DNA from: Pseudomonas sp. H1h | GTDB taxonomy: Bacteria; Pseudomonadota; Gammaproteobacteria; Pseudomonadales; Pseudomonadaceae | Length of the DNA: 64,000 nucleotides | Direction of reading: 5' to 3' | NCBI RefSeq assembly: GCF_000633255.1 | Contig: NZ_AYMJ01000021.1 | Coordinates: forward strand, 85,255-149,254 | Shown here: piece after piece, positions 6,846-15,999 of the stretch | How the letters are laid out: the number at the start of each line of letters is the position of its first letter | Position numbering within the stretch: position 1 is the stretch's first letter | Notes under the pieces: generated by a model | What the model was told of the DNA's origin: nothing | Databases searched by the model: none | Seen by the model: the letters and a program-made list of their open reading frames with translations, nothing else | Made by a program: the position numbers and the translations under genes

Positions 6846-9116
6846 TCAAATACGCCGTGCGGCGTAACGCTTGAGCATGCTTGGAACATCGAGGATCAGA
6901 GCGATGCGGCCGTCACCGGTGATGGTGGCGCCGGACATGCCCGGAGTGCCCTGAAGCATTTTGCCCAATGGCTTGATAACCACTTCTTCCTGGCCGACCA
7001 GTTGATCGACGACGAAGCCGATCCGCTGGGTGCCCACCGAAAGGATCACCACGTGGCCTTCGCGCTGCTCTTCGTGAGCGGCGGAGCTGACCAGCCAGCG
7101 CTTGAGGTAGAACAATGGCAGCGCCTTGTCCCGCACGATCACCACTTCCTGACCGTCCACGACGTTGGTGGTCGACAGGTCGAGGTGGAAGATTTCGTTG
7201 ACGTTGACCAACGGGAACGCAAACGCCTGATTGCCGAGCATCACCATCAGGGTCGGCATGATCGCAAGCGTCAGCGGCACCTTGATGACGATCTTCGAGC
7301 CCTGGCCCTTGGTCGAGTAGATGTTGATCGAACCGTTGAGCTGGGAAATCTTGGTCTTCACCACGTCCATGCCGACACCGCGGCCGGACACGTCGGAGAT
7401 CTCGGTCTTGGTCGAGAAGCCCGGGGCAAAAATCAGGTTGTAGCACTCGGTGTCGCTCAGGCGATCGGCCGCATCCTTGTCCATCACACCGCGTTTTACC
7501 GCGATCGAACGCAGGACGTTCGGGTCCATGCCTTTGCCGTCGTCGGAGATCGACAACAGAATGTGGTCGCCTTCCTGCTCGGCGGCCAGAACAACACGAC
7601 CGCCACGGGCCTTGCCCGAGGCTTCGCGTTCTTCCGGTGACTCGATGCCGTGGTCGACAGCGTTGCGCACCAAGTGGACCAGCGGGTCGGCCAGCGCCTC
7701 GACAAGGTTTTTGTCGAGGTCGGTTTCTTCACCCACCAGTTCCAGATTGATCTCTTTCTTGAGCTGACGCGCGAGGTCGCGAACCAGACGCGGGAAGCGC
7801 CCGAAGACCTTCTTGATCGGCTGCATCCGGGTCTTCATCACCGCGGTCTGCAGGTCAGCTGTGACCACATCGAGGTTCGACACGGCCTTGGACATGGCTT
7901 CGTCGCCGCTGTTGAGACCCAGGCGCACCAGACGGTTACGCACCAGTACCAGCTCGCCAACCATGTTCATGATTTCGTCGAGACGCGCGGTGTCGACCCG
8001 CACGGTGGTCTCGGCTTCGCTCGCCGGTTTTTCCGCTGGCGGTGCAGCGGCGGCGCGGGCCGGCGCCGGGGCGGCAGCGGCAGCCGGTTTCGCAGCTTCG
8101 GCTTTCGGCTCAGGCTTGGGCGCAGCCTTCGGCGCGGCCGGTGCCTTGGCAGCTGGCGTCGAAACGGCAGCAGCGGTACCTGTAGCGGCAGCACCGACGT
8201 CGGTGAACTTGCCTTTGCCGTGCAGCTCGTCGAGCAGCGATTCGAACTCGTGATCGCTGATCAAGTCGCTACCGGCCGCAGCGGCCACCGGAGCGGCAGG
8301 TGCAGCTGGTGCCGAGGCGATCGCCGACTCGAGTGCTTCAACGGCAAAGTTGCCCTTGCCGTGCAACTGGTCGAGCAGCGCTTCGAATTCGTCGTCGGTA
8401 ATGTCGGAGCTGTCGCCCGCAGCCGGTGCCGCAGGAGCAGCCGCCGTCGGTGCAACGGCGTCCGCCGCGAACTGGCCTTTGCCGTGCAACTGATCGAGCA
8501 ACGACTCGAATTCAGCGTCAGTGATTTCATCGCTGGCTGCCTCATTGGCAGTTTGCGCAGGTGCAGCAGCGGCCGGGGCTTCGGCTTCAGCCTTGACGGC
8601 GTTCAGCGAATCCAGCAGCTGTTCAAATTCGTTATCGGTGATATCACCCGAATCGCCAGAATCGCCTTCGACGACCAGCTCTTCGATCATCTCGGCCACC
8701 GGCGAAGCCGGAGCTTCGTCGGCCGATTGCGGCTCGGCCAGACGTGCCAGCGCGGCCAGCAGTTCCGGGGTGGCCGCCGTGATCGGTGCACGTTCACGGA
8801 CTTCGCTGAACATGCTGTTCACCGCGTCCAGTGCTTCGAGGACAACGTCCATCAGTTCTGCATCAACGCGACGCTCACCCTTGCGCAGGATGTCGAACAC
8901 GTTTTCGGCGATGTGACAGCACTCCACCAGCTCGTTGAGCTGAAGGAAGCCGGCGCCCCCTTTTACAGTGTGGAAACCGCGAAAAATTGCGTTGAGCAGA
9001 TCTGCGTCATCCGGACGGCTTTCCAGCTCGACCAGTTGTTCGGACAGTTGCTCAAGAATCTCGCCGGCCTCAACCAGGAAATCCTGAAGGATCTCTTCAT
9101 CGGCGCCGAAGCTCAT
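6846..9116 (-). CDS. cheA: Chemotaxis histidine kinase CheA
   Basis: A 756-aa kinase that phosphorylates CheY and CheB. The P1 Hpt domain (about 1-105) has phospho-acceptor His49 in GFHTVKGGAG. The dimerisation and ATPase domains follow (TVRVDTARLDEIMNMVGELV; HLVRNAVDHGIE; DVSGRGVGMDVV), with a CheW-like P5 domain at the end (about 615-755). Between P1 and P3 there is a long Ala/Pro linker carrying four copies of a short motif around EFExLLDxL, three of them continuing LHGKG (near residues 159-171, 198-214, 238-254 and 286-302). No ordinary P2 domain is obvious, so these motifs may do its work. Confidence 0.95.
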   Translation of the reverse strand: MSFGADEEILQDFLVEAGEILEQLSEQLVELESRPDDADLLNAIFRGFHTVKGGAGFLQLNELVECCHIAENVFDILRKGERRVDAELMDVVLEALDAVNSMFSEVRERAPITAATPELLAALARLAEPQSADEAPASPVAEMIEELVVEGDSGDSGDITDNEFEQLLDSLNAVKAEAEAPAAAAPAQTANEAASDEITDAEFESLLDQLHGKGQFAADAVAPTAAAPAAPAAGDSSDITDDEFEALLDQLHGKGNFAVEALESAIASAPAAPAAPVAAAAGSDLISDHEFESLLDELHGKGKFTDVGAAATGTAAAVSTPAAKAPAAPKAAPKPEPKAEAAKPAAAAAPAPARAAAAPPAEKPASEAETTVRVDTARLDEIMNMVGELVLVRNRLVRLGLNSGDEAMSKAVSNLDVVTADLQTAVMKTRMQPIKKVFGRFPRLVRDLARQLKKEINLELVGEETDLDKNLVEALADPLVHLVRNAVDHGIESPEEREASGKARGGRVVLAAEQEGDHILLSISDDGKGMDPNVLRSIAVKRGVMDKDAADRLSDTECYNLIFAPGFSTKTEISDVSGRGVGMDVVKTKISQLNGSINIYSTKGQGSKIVIKVPLTLAIMPTLMVMLGNQAFAFPLVNVNEIFHLDLSTTNVVDGQEVVIVRDKALPLFYLKRWLVSSAAHEEQREGHVVILSVGTQRIGFVVDQLVGQEEVVIKPLGKMLQGTPGMSGATITGDGRIALILDVPSMLKRYAARRI

Positions 9117-9170
9117 TAATGGGGTGCTCCTACAGGTCTAAAAACCCAAAAAACCTAAAATTCCAAAACT

Positions 9171-9959
9171 CTAGAATCCAAGGCTGGATAACAAATCGTC
9201 CACATCGTCCTGACCGGACACAACGTCTTCTCGTTTATCGGCATGAATCTGCGGACCTTCACCCTGCGAGAGATGTTTTTGTGGATCTTTTTCTGCAAGC
9301 ATCGCGGCGCGGTCGTGTTCGATGCCCGCAAAGCGGTCCACCTGACTGGCCATGAGGACGAGTTTGAGCAAATTGCTTTCGACTTCGGTGACCAGTTGGG
9401 TCACGCGCTTGATCACCTGACCGGTAAGGTCCTGGTAATCCTGAGCCAGCAGGATGTCGTTAAGGTTGCTCGACACCGCACGGTTGCCCGTGCTGCTGCG
9501 CGACAGAAAACCGTCGACCCGGCGCGCCAGCTCGCGGAACTCTTCGGCCCCGACCTCACGGCGCATGAAACGGCCCCAGTCGGTGCTCAGGGCCTGGGCT
9601 TCTTCAGCCAGGCCATTGACGACCGGGGTGGCGCTTTCCACCAGATCCATGGTGCGGTTGGCCGCGGCTTCGGTCAGCTTGACCACATAGCCCAGGCGTT
9701 CGGTGGCGTCGGTGATTTGCGACACTTCCTCGGCCTGCGGCATGTGCGGATCGATCTGGAAGTTGACGATCGCACTGTGCAGTTCGCGTGTGAGCTTGCC
9801 CACTTCCTGATACAGGCCGCGGTCACGGGTCTGATTGAGCTCATGGATCAGTTGCACAGCGTCGCCGAACCTGCCTTTTTCAAGGCTCTCGACCAGTTCG
9901 ACCGCGTGTTTTTTCAGGGTCGATTCGAAATCGCCCTGTGAAGATTCGTTATGCTCCAT
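9171..9959 (-). CDS. cheZ: CheY-P phosphatase CheZ
   Basis: A 262-aa protein of long helices with the catalytic motif LAQDYQDLTGQVI (Asp and Gln residues that promote CheY-P hydrolysis) and a short C-terminal CheY-binding tail ending DVDDLLSSLGF. It is cytoplasmic and ends the excitation signal. It lies 18 bp downstream of cheY and upstream of cheA, the usual gammaproteobacterial order. Confidence 0.95.
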   Translation of the reverse strand: MEHNESSQGDFESTLKKHAVELVESLEKGRFGDAVQLIHELNQTRDRGLYQEVGKLTRELHSAIVNFQIDPHMPQAEEVSQITDATERLGYVVKLTEAAANRTMDLVESATPVVNGLAEEAQALSTDWGRFMRREVGAEEFRELARRVDGFLSRSSTGNRAVSSNLNDILLAQDYQDLTGQVIKRVTQLVTEVESNLLKLVLMASQVDRFAGIEHDRAAMLAEKDPQKHLSQGEGPQIHADKREDVVSGQDDVDDLLSSLGF

Positions 9960-9977
9960 AGCTCCCCCGCGCGTTCA

Positions 9978-10349
9978 TCAGCCGATGCGTTCGAAAATCT
10001 TCTCGATTTTTTCTTTCAGCGCCTGAGCCGTGAAAGGTTTGACCACGTAGCCGTTCACACCGGCCTGAGCGGCCTCGATGATCTGCTCGCGCTTGGCTTC
10101 TGCAGTCACCATCAGCACGGGCAGGTGCTTGAGTTTTTCATCGGCACGCACGTGGCGCAGCAGGTCGATACCGGTCATGCCCGGCATGTTCCAGTCCGTT
10201 ACCAGAAAGTCGATGCTTCCGCTGTTGAGCACCGGAATGGCAGTCGTGCCATCGTCGGCCTCGACGGTGTTGGTGAACCCCAGATCACGCAGCAGGTTCT
10301 TGATGATCCGCCGCATCGTTGAGAAGTCATCAACGATGAGGATTTTCAT
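9978..10349 (-). CDS. cheY: Chemotaxis response regulator CheY
   Basis: A 123-aa single receiver domain. Acid residues 7-8 (VDD), phospho-acceptor Asp52 (TDWNMPG), Thr81 and Lys104 (VVKPF) are all present. CheY-P binds FliM/FliN to switch motor direction. The start is MKILIVDD at 10349, which gives the family length; an upstream in-frame start at 10373 would add eight atypical residues. First gene of the chemotaxis block. Confidence 0.95.
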   Translation of the reverse strand: MKILIVDDFSTMRRIIKNLLRDLGFTNTVEADDGTTAIPVLNSGSIDFLVTDWNMPGMTGIDLLRHVRADEKLKHLPVLMVTAEAKREQIIEAAQAGVNGYVVKPFTAQALKEKIEKIFERIG

Positions 10350-10456
10350 GTTCTTGTCCAATTCGACCTCCAAGCAGTCTTAAACGCGCCCAGCACCTGG
10401 ACGCGCCATTTCAATCAATCCGGCAAAGCACTCGATGACTGTCTGGAGCACAACAG

Positions 10457-10472
10457 AGCAAGACCGGTGCCG
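10457..10472 (-). promoter_or_regulatory. Candidate sigma54 promoter upstream of cheY
   Basis: Read on the minus strand, CGGCAC-N5-TTGCT keeps the GG and GC at the right spacing, with C for the usual T at the first position. It lies about 108 bp upstream of the cheY start in the 167-bp fliA-cheY gap. The chemotaxis block is reported as FliA-dependent in P. aeruginosa, so this assignment is uncertain. Confidence 0.35.
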
Positions 10473-10516
10473 TTCATCACCGCACCAGCCTCGTTCGCAG
10501 TGTCCCCACACTGCCT

Positions 10517-11257
10517 TCAGCGCGCTCGCCACTCCCCCAAACGCCCCCGCAAGCGGGCCGCGCACTGGCTGTGTAACTGGCTGACCCGCGATTCACTGAC
10601 GCCAAGGACTTCTCCGATCTCCTTGAGGTTCAGCTCTTCGTCGTAGTACAGCGCCAACACCAGTCGCTCACGCTCCGGCAAATTGGCAATCGCGTCCGCC
10701 AGCGCGGCCTGGAAGCGTTCATCTTCCAGATCGCGTGACGGCTCAAGATGAGCACTGGCGCCATCCTCGTGCAGCCCTTCGTGTTCGCCGTCCTGCAACA
10801 GGTCGTCGAAACTGAACAGCCGGCTGCCCAGCGTGTCATTCAAAATCCCGTAGTAATCGTCGAGACTCAATTGGAGTTCGGCCGCAACCTCGTGATCTTT
10901 AGCATCACGGCCGGTTTTAGCTTCAATTGCCCGAATTGCGTCACTGACCATACGGGTGTTGCGGTGAACCGAGCGTGGCGCCCAATCACCTTTGCGCACT
11001 TCATCGAGCATCGCACCGCGGATTCGAATGCCCGCGTACGTTTCGAAACTGGCGCCCTTGCTGGCGTCATATTTGGTCGAGACTTCGAGCAGGCCGATCA
11101 TCCCGGCCTGAATCAGATCTTCGACCTGCACACTCGCCGGCAAGCGCGCCAGCAGGTGATAGGCAATGCGCTTGACCAGTGGCGCGTAACGCTCGATCAA
11201 CTCGTACTGCGCGTCACGTGCCGACTTCTTGTAGTAATTCATACCGCTGGCGGTCAT
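10517..11257 (-). CDS. fliA: Flagellar sigma factor FliA (sigma28)
   Basis: A 246-aa sigma28 that directs late flagellar genes such as fliC. Region 2 is seen in QVEDLIQAGMIGLLE, KGASFETYAGIRIRGAMLDE and DWAPRSV. Region 4 has NLPERERLVLALYYDEELNLKEIGE followed by the VSESRVSQLHSQ helix-turn-helix. The start ATG overlaps the fleN stop (ATGA), so the two are translationally coupled. It is normally held by the anti-sigma factor FlgM, which is not in this window. Confidence 0.96.
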   Translation of the reverse strand: MTASGMNYYKKSARDAQYELIERYAPLVKRIAYHLLARLPASVQVEDLIQAGMIGLLEVSTKYDASKGASFETYAGIRIRGAMLDEVRKGDWAPRSVHRNTRMVSDAIRAIEAKTGRDAKDHEVAAELQLSLDDYYGILNDTLGSRLFSFDDLLQDGEHEGLHEDGASAHLEPSRDLEDERFQAALADAIANLPERERLVLALYYDEELNLKEIGEVLGVSESRVSQLHSQCAARLRGRLGEWRAR

Positions 11258-12084
11258 AACACAGGCCCTGCCGTTTGCTGCACGAGGCGCTCGACGAAAA
11301 ACTCAAGGTGACCGCGCGGGTTGGCAGGCAGCGGCCAGGTATCGACCTTCTGCGCGATCGCCTTGAACGCCAGCGCGCACTTGGAACGCGGAAAGGCTTC
11401 ATAGACCGCTCGCTGCTTCTGCACTGCCTTGCGCACGCTTTCGTCGTACGGCACCGCGCCGACGTATTGTAAGGCGACATCGAGGAAGCGATCCGTGACC
11501 TTGGTCAACTTGGCGAACAGGTTGCGCCCTTCCTGCGGGCTCTGCGCCATGTTGGCGAGGACACGGAAGCGGTTCATGCCGTAGTCGCGATTGAGCAGTT
11601 TGATCAACGCGTAGGCATCGGTGATCGAAGTCGGCTCGTCGCAAACCACCAGCAACACTTCCTGGGCTGCGCGGACAAAGCTGACTACCGAGTCACCAAT
11701 ACCTGCAGCGGTGTCGATCACCAGCACATCGAGGTTGTCGCCGATGTCGCTGAAGGCCTGAATCAGACCGGCATGTTGCGCCGGACTCAGGTGAACCATG
11801 CTCTGGGTGCCGGAGGCGGCCGGCACGATGCGGATCCCGCCGGGACCTTGCAACAGCACGTCGCGCAGCTCGCAGCGACCTTCGATCACGTCGGCCAGGG
11901 TACGTTTGGGGGTCAGTCCCAGCAGAACGTCGACGTTCGCCAGCCCCAGGTCGGCGTCCAGCAGCATGACCCGACGGCCAAGCTCTGCCAACGCCAGAGA
12001 CAAGTTCACTGACACGTTAGTCTTGCCGACGCCACCTTTGCCGCCGGTCACCGCGATCACCTGTACGGGATGCATGCTGCCCAT
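11254..12084 (-). CDS. fleN: Flagellar number regulator FleN (FlhG)
   Basis: A 276-aa MinD-like ATPase that limits the number of polar flagella and restrains FleQ. The Walker A motif GGKGGVGKTN is at about residues 14-23; RVMLLDADLGLANVD and VLVIDTAAGIGDSV supply the other nucleotide motifs; the C terminus carries the membrane-binding helix expected of the family. The start may be Met1 or Met4 (HPVQVIAVTGG). It stands between flhF and fliA, its constant place in Pseudomonas. Confidence 0.94.
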   Translation of the reverse strand: MGSMHPVQVIAVTGGKGGVGKTNVSVNLSLALAELGRRVMLLDADLGLANVDVLLGLTPKRTLADVIEGRCELRDVLLQGPGGIRIVPAASGTQSMVHLSPAQHAGLIQAFSDIGDNLDVLVIDTAAGIGDSVVSFVRAAQEVLLVVCDEPTSITDAYALIKLLNRDYGMNRFRVLANMAQSPQEGRNLFAKLTKVTDRFLDVALQYVGAVPYDESVRKAVQKQRAVYEAFPRSKCALAFKAIAQKVDTWPLPANPRGHLEFFVERLVQQTAGPVL

Positions 12085-12197
12085 GTTATTTCTTTACCTT
12101 GTCTTGCATAGACGGAGGCCACATTACTGGCTGCGCGTTCTCAACCGGAACAATGCATGGCAGACCATCGATGTAGGTACAAAAACGGTTCATTACC

Positions 12198-13538
12198 TCA
12201 GCCAACCTGCTTGGTCGGGCTGTGGTAGATATCAGCGAACATGTCAGCCATGGCTTCTTCGCTGGGTTCTTCCTGCATTTGCACGCTGACGGCGCGGCTG
12301 ACCAGTTGATGGCGGCGCGGCAGATGCAGATCATCCGGAATCCGTGGGCCATCGGTCAGATACGCGACCGGCAGTTCATGACTGATTGCCAGGCTCAACA
12401 CTTCGCCCAGGCTTGCTGTCTCATCCAGTTTAGTCAGGATGCACCCGGCAAGCCCGCAACGCTTGTAACTGTGATAAGCGGCGGTTAGAACCTGTTTCTG
12501 GCTGGTGGTTGCCAGGACCAGATAATTTTTTGAACGGATGCCACGACCGGCCAGGCTTTCGAGCTGCATGCGCAGGGCCGGATCGCTGGCCTGCAGGCCG
12601 GCGGTATCGATCAGCACCACGCGCTTGCGCAGCAGTGGATCCAGCGCTTGAACCAGCGACTGACCCGGATCAACGTGCGTCACCGGCACGTTGAGAATCC
12701 GGCCCAGGGTCTTGAGTTGTTCCTGAGCGCCGATGCGGAAGCTGTCCATGCTGACCAGCGCGACATTCTGCGCGCCGTACTTGAGCACGTAGCGCGCGGC
12801 GAGCTTGGCCAGGGTGGTGGTCTTGCCCATGCCGGCCGGGCCGACCATGGCAATCACCCCACCCTCTTCCAGCGGCTCGACTTCCGGTACGGCAATCATC
12901 CGCGCCAGATGTGCGAGCAGCATGCGCCAGGCCTGACGAGGCTCTTCGATGTCGGTGATCATTGCCAGCAGGTCGCGCGACAACGGGCCGGACAGACCGA
13001 TACGTTGCAGACGGCGATACAGGTTGGCTTGCGCCGGACGGCTGCCTTGCAGTTGATTCCAGGCCAGGGTGCCGAGCTGTACTTCCATCAGCTCGCGCAG
13101 GCTGTTCAATTCAAAACGCATCGAATCCAGTGCACGCGGGTCAATCCCGCCGGAGGACTGCGCAGGCGCCGGGGCCGGGCGCGCCGGGGCGGCGTAAGTC
13201 GGTTCGCTCAACGGCTCGGCAGCGGTCAGCGGCAGACCGGCCGTCAACGGCAGACCGGCGAACAACTGGCGATTGGTGTTGCCGTCGGCTTCGCCACGCA
13301 GGCTCAGCTCGGCCTGGGCGGTAACGATGCGCGACTGGGTCTTGCGCAGCTCGTCCTCAAGTTCCATGTTCGGAACCCGTGGCGCCAGCGCCGACAATTT
13401 GTAATCCAGCGCCGCCGTCAGCTCGACGCCGCCGGCAATGCGGCGGTTGCCAATAATGGCGGCATCAGCGCCCAGCTCATCACGAACCAGCTTCATGGCC
13501 TGACGCATATCGGCGGCGAAAAAACGCTTAACTTGCAT
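12198..13538 (-). CDS. flhF: Flagellar placement GTPase FlhF
   Basis: A 446-aa SRP-type GTPase that marks the pole for flagellar assembly. The N-terminal B domain (MQVKRFFAADMRQAMKLV) and a variable linker (about 80-150) precede the helical N domain and the G domain (about 220-440) with GPAGMGKTTTLAKLA, VLIDTAGL and TKLDETASLG. It is 11 bp downstream of flhA and 113 bp upstream of fleN. Confidence 0.95.
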   Translation of the reverse strand: MQVKRFFAADMRQAMKLVRDELGADAAIIGNRRIAGGVELTAALDYKLSALAPRVPNMELEDELRKTQSRIVTAQAELSLRGEADGNTNRQLFAGLPLTAGLPLTAAEPLSEPTYAAPARPAPAPAQSSGGIDPRALDSMRFELNSLRELMEVQLGTLAWNQLQGSRPAQANLYRRLQRIGLSGPLSRDLLAMITDIEEPRQAWRMLLAHLARMIAVPEVEPLEEGGVIAMVGPAGMGKTTTLAKLAARYVLKYGAQNVALVSMDSFRIGAQEQLKTLGRILNVPVTHVDPGQSLVQALDPLLRKRVVLIDTAGLQASDPALRMQLESLAGRGIRSKNYLVLATTSQKQVLTAAYHSYKRCGLAGCILTKLDETASLGEVLSLAISHELPVAYLTDGPRIPDDLHLPRRHQLVSRAVSVQMQEEPSEEAMADMFADIYHSPTKQVG

Positions 13539-13549
13539 AAACCACTACC

Positions 13550-15679
13550 TCAGCCGTTGGGCCCTACTGTCGCAACGATGGTCACTTGCTTGTTGTCCGG
13601 AATTTCCTGGTAGGCCAGCACGTGCAGCCCCGGGACGGCGAGGCGGCCGAAACGCGAGAGCATCGCGCGTATCGGGCCTGCTACCAACAGGATCACCGGT
13701 TGACCTTGCATTTCCTGGCGCTGCGCCGCTTCGATGAGCGAACGCTGCAGCTTCTCGGCCATGCTTGGCTCCAGCAGAACGCCCTCTTCCGAGCCTTGTC
13801 CTGCCTTCTGCAGACTATTGAGCAATATTTGTTCCAACCTTGGTTCCAGGGTGATCACAGGCAGCTCGGAGTCAGTGCCTACAATGCTTTGGACGATGGC
13901 GCGGGATACGCCGACGCGGACTGCGGCCACCAAGGCGGCGGTATCTTGACTCTTGGCGGCGTTGTTGGCGATGGCCTCGGCGATGCTGCGGATGTCGCGC
14001 ACCGGCACGTGTTCGGCCAGCAGCGCCTGCAGCACTTTGAGCAACTGCGACAACGAAACCACGCCCGGCACCAGCTCTTCAGCCAGTTTCGGCGAGCTTT
14101 TGGCCAGCAATTGCATGAGTTGCTGCACTTCTTCGTGGCCGATCAGCTCACTGGAGTGCTTGTACAGAATCTGGTTCAAGTGGGTCGCGACCACGGTACT
14201 GGCGTCGACCACGGTGTAACCGAGCGATTGCGCCTGGGCGCGCTGACTGACTTCGATCCACACCGCCTCCAGGCCAAAAGCCGGATCTTTGGCGGTAATG
14301 CCGTTGAGCGTGCCGTAGACCTGCCCCGGGTTGATCGCCAGTTCGCGGTCCGGGTAGATCTCGGCTTCGGCCAGGATCACCCCCATCAGGGTCAGGCGAT
14401 AGGCGCTCGGCGCCAGATCGAGGTTGTCGCGGATGTGCACGGTCGGCATCAGGAAGCCCAGATCCTGCGAGAGCTTCTTGCGCACGCCCTTGATCCGCGC
14501 CAGCAACTGCCCGCCCTGATTGCGATCCACCAGCGGGATCAGGCGATAGCCGACTTCCAGGCCGATCATGTCGATCGGGGTCACGTCATCCCAGCCCAGC
14601 TCCTTGGTTTCCATGGCGCGGGCCGGCGACGGCAGCAGTTCCTGCTGACGCTGAACCTCTTGCAGCGCCTGAACCTTGGCCACGTTCTGTTTTTTCCAGA
14701 ACAGGTACGCGCCACCGGCAGCCAGCGCCGCCATGCTCAGGAACGAGAAGTGCGGCATGCCCGGCACCAGGCCCATGACCGCCATCAGACCTGCCGCCAC
14801 CGCCAAGGCTTTTGGCGAAGCGAACATCTGCCGATTGATCTGTTTGCCCATGTCTTCCGAACCGGAAGCACGGGTCACCATGATCGCCGCCGCTGTCGAT
14901 AACAACAGTGATGGCAATTGCGCCACCAAACCGTCACCGATGGTCAGCAAGGCGTAAACCTTGCCGGCGTCGGCGAACGACATGTTGTGCTGGAAGATGC
15001 CGACGGCCATGCCGCCGATGAGGTTGATGAACAGAATCAGCAGACCGGCGATGGCGTCACCACGGACGAACTTGCTGGCACCGTCCATCGAACCGTAGAA
15101 CTCGGCCTCTTGGGCAACTTCCTGACGGCGCAGCTTCGCCTGGTTCTGGTCGATCAGGCCGGCGTTGAGGTCGGCGTCGATGGCCATTTGTTTGCCAGGC
15201 ATCGCATCGAGGGTGAAGCGCGCGCTCACCTCGGAAATCCGCCCGGCACCCTTGGTCACCACGACGAAGTTGATGATCATCAGGATCGCGAAGACCACGA
15301 TACCGACCACGTAGTTACCGCCGATCACCACCTCACCGAAGGCCTGGATCACCTTACCGGCGGCGGCGTGACCGTCCTGACCGTGGAGCATCACCACCCG
15401 TGTCGACGCCACGTTCAACGCCAGCCGCAGCAGCGTCGCCACCAGCAGGATCGTCGGGAACACCGCGAAATCCAGCGGCCGCAGCGCATACACGCAGACC
15501 AGCAGGACGACAATCGACAGGGCGATGTTGAAGGTGAAGAACACGTCGAGCAGGAACGGCGGCACCGGCAGCATCATCATCGCCAGCATGACCAGCAGCA
15601 ACAACGGCACGCCCAGATTGCCTCGACTGAGGTCGGCAATGTTCGAGCGTGCGCTGTTGATTAACTGAGAGCGATCCAC
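13550..15679 (-). CDS. flhA: Flagellar export gate protein FlhA
   Basis: A 709-aa core component of the flagellar type III export gate. The N-terminal half holds about eight membrane helices and the conserved loop region after FTFNIALSIVV and LRPLDFAVFPTILL; the C-terminal cytoplasmic half (about 360-700) docks export substrates and chaperones. Length is normal for the family. The gene is intact, but a second, deleted copy of its 5' end lies at 17765-17924, across an inserted segment. Confidence 0.96.
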   Translation of the reverse strand: MDRSQLINSARSNIADLSRGNLGVPLLLLVMLAMMMLPVPPFLLDVFFTFNIALSIVVLLVCVYALRPLDFAVFPTILLVATLLRLALNVASTRVVMLHGQDGHAAAGKVIQAFGEVVIGGNYVVGIVVFAILMIINFVVVTKGAGRISEVSARFTLDAMPGKQMAIDADLNAGLIDQNQAKLRRQEVAQEAEFYGSMDGASKFVRGDAIAGLLILFINLIGGMAVGIFQHNMSFADAGKVYALLTIGDGLVAQLPSLLLSTAAAIMVTRASGSEDMGKQINRQMFASPKALAVAAGLMAVMGLVPGMPHFSFLSMAALAAGGAYLFWKKQNVAKVQALQEVQRQQELLPSPARAMETKELGWDDVTPIDMIGLEVGYRLIPLVDRNQGGQLLARIKGVRKKLSQDLGFLMPTVHIRDNLDLAPSAYRLTLMGVILAEAEIYPDRELAINPGQVYGTLNGITAKDPAFGLEAVWIEVSQRAQAQSLGYTVVDASTVVATHLNQILYKHSSELIGHEEVQQLMQLLAKSSPKLAEELVPGVVSLSQLLKVLQALLAEHVPVRDIRSIAEAIANNAAKSQDTAALVAAVRVGVSRAIVQSIVGTDSELPVITLEPRLEQILLNSLQKAGQGSEEGVLLEPSMAEKLQRSLIEAAQRQEMQGQPVILLVAGPIRAMLSRFGRLAVPGLHVLAYQEIPDNKQVTIVATVGPNG

Positions 15680-15740
15680 CGGTTTTCCCCGTTCCTTTAA
15701 AGCAAACTTTTGACGCCCAAAGCAGGCGCACGGCGGCTAC

Positions 15741-15756
15741 TGCAAGAAGCCTTCCA
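15741..15756 (-). promoter_or_regulatory. sigma54-type promoter of flhA
   Basis: On the minus strand TGGAAG-N5-TTGCA places the -24 GG and -12 GC at correct spacing, about 62 bp before the flhA start. flhA is a FleQ/sigma54 target in Pseudomonas. The same site is present in the duplicated segment at 17986-18001. Confidence 0.65.
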
Positions 15757-15909
15757 ACTTTTGAGGGGGGGATTGAAATAGAGGGGCCTGAGGCGTACCT
15801 GATTGTAGGAATAGTGATACGCCGACCCAGCCAGTTTGACCCACTGCATGCAAAACCAATGGATTTGGCAACCGGTCCCGACTACGAAAATGGCAGGTGA
15901 CCATTCGTC

Positions 15910-15933
15910 GCGACTGGCAGATCTGACAGTCGC
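15910..15933. promoter_or_regulatory. 24-bp near-perfect palindrome upstream of the inserted gene
   Basis: GCGACTGG-CAGATCTG-ACAGTCGC is symmetrical about 15921.5 with a single mismatched pair. It lies 67 bp before the start of the plus-strand gene at 16000 and could be a repressor operator. The 320-bp gap 15680-15999 otherwise holds the flhA leader and promoter (to 15763) and no gene I can support. Confidence 0.5.
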
Positions 15934-15999
15934 ATGATTTGCGCTCATGACATCAGATGAAGCTTCCAAAGCGAATACCCAAACGTCGGAGCAAATGCC

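Noticed and set aside
7650..9119. 489-codon plus-strand open frame
   Set aside because: Antisense to cheA with no ribosome site and shadow-type composition.
10380..10565. 61-codon minus-strand frame between cheY and fliA
   Set aside because: Overlaps the fliA end, with no ribosome site and no recognisable motif.
15697..15969. 90-codon minus-strand frame upstream of flhA
   Set aside because: Spans the flhA promoter and the insert boundary, so it is a chance fusion of unrelated segments.
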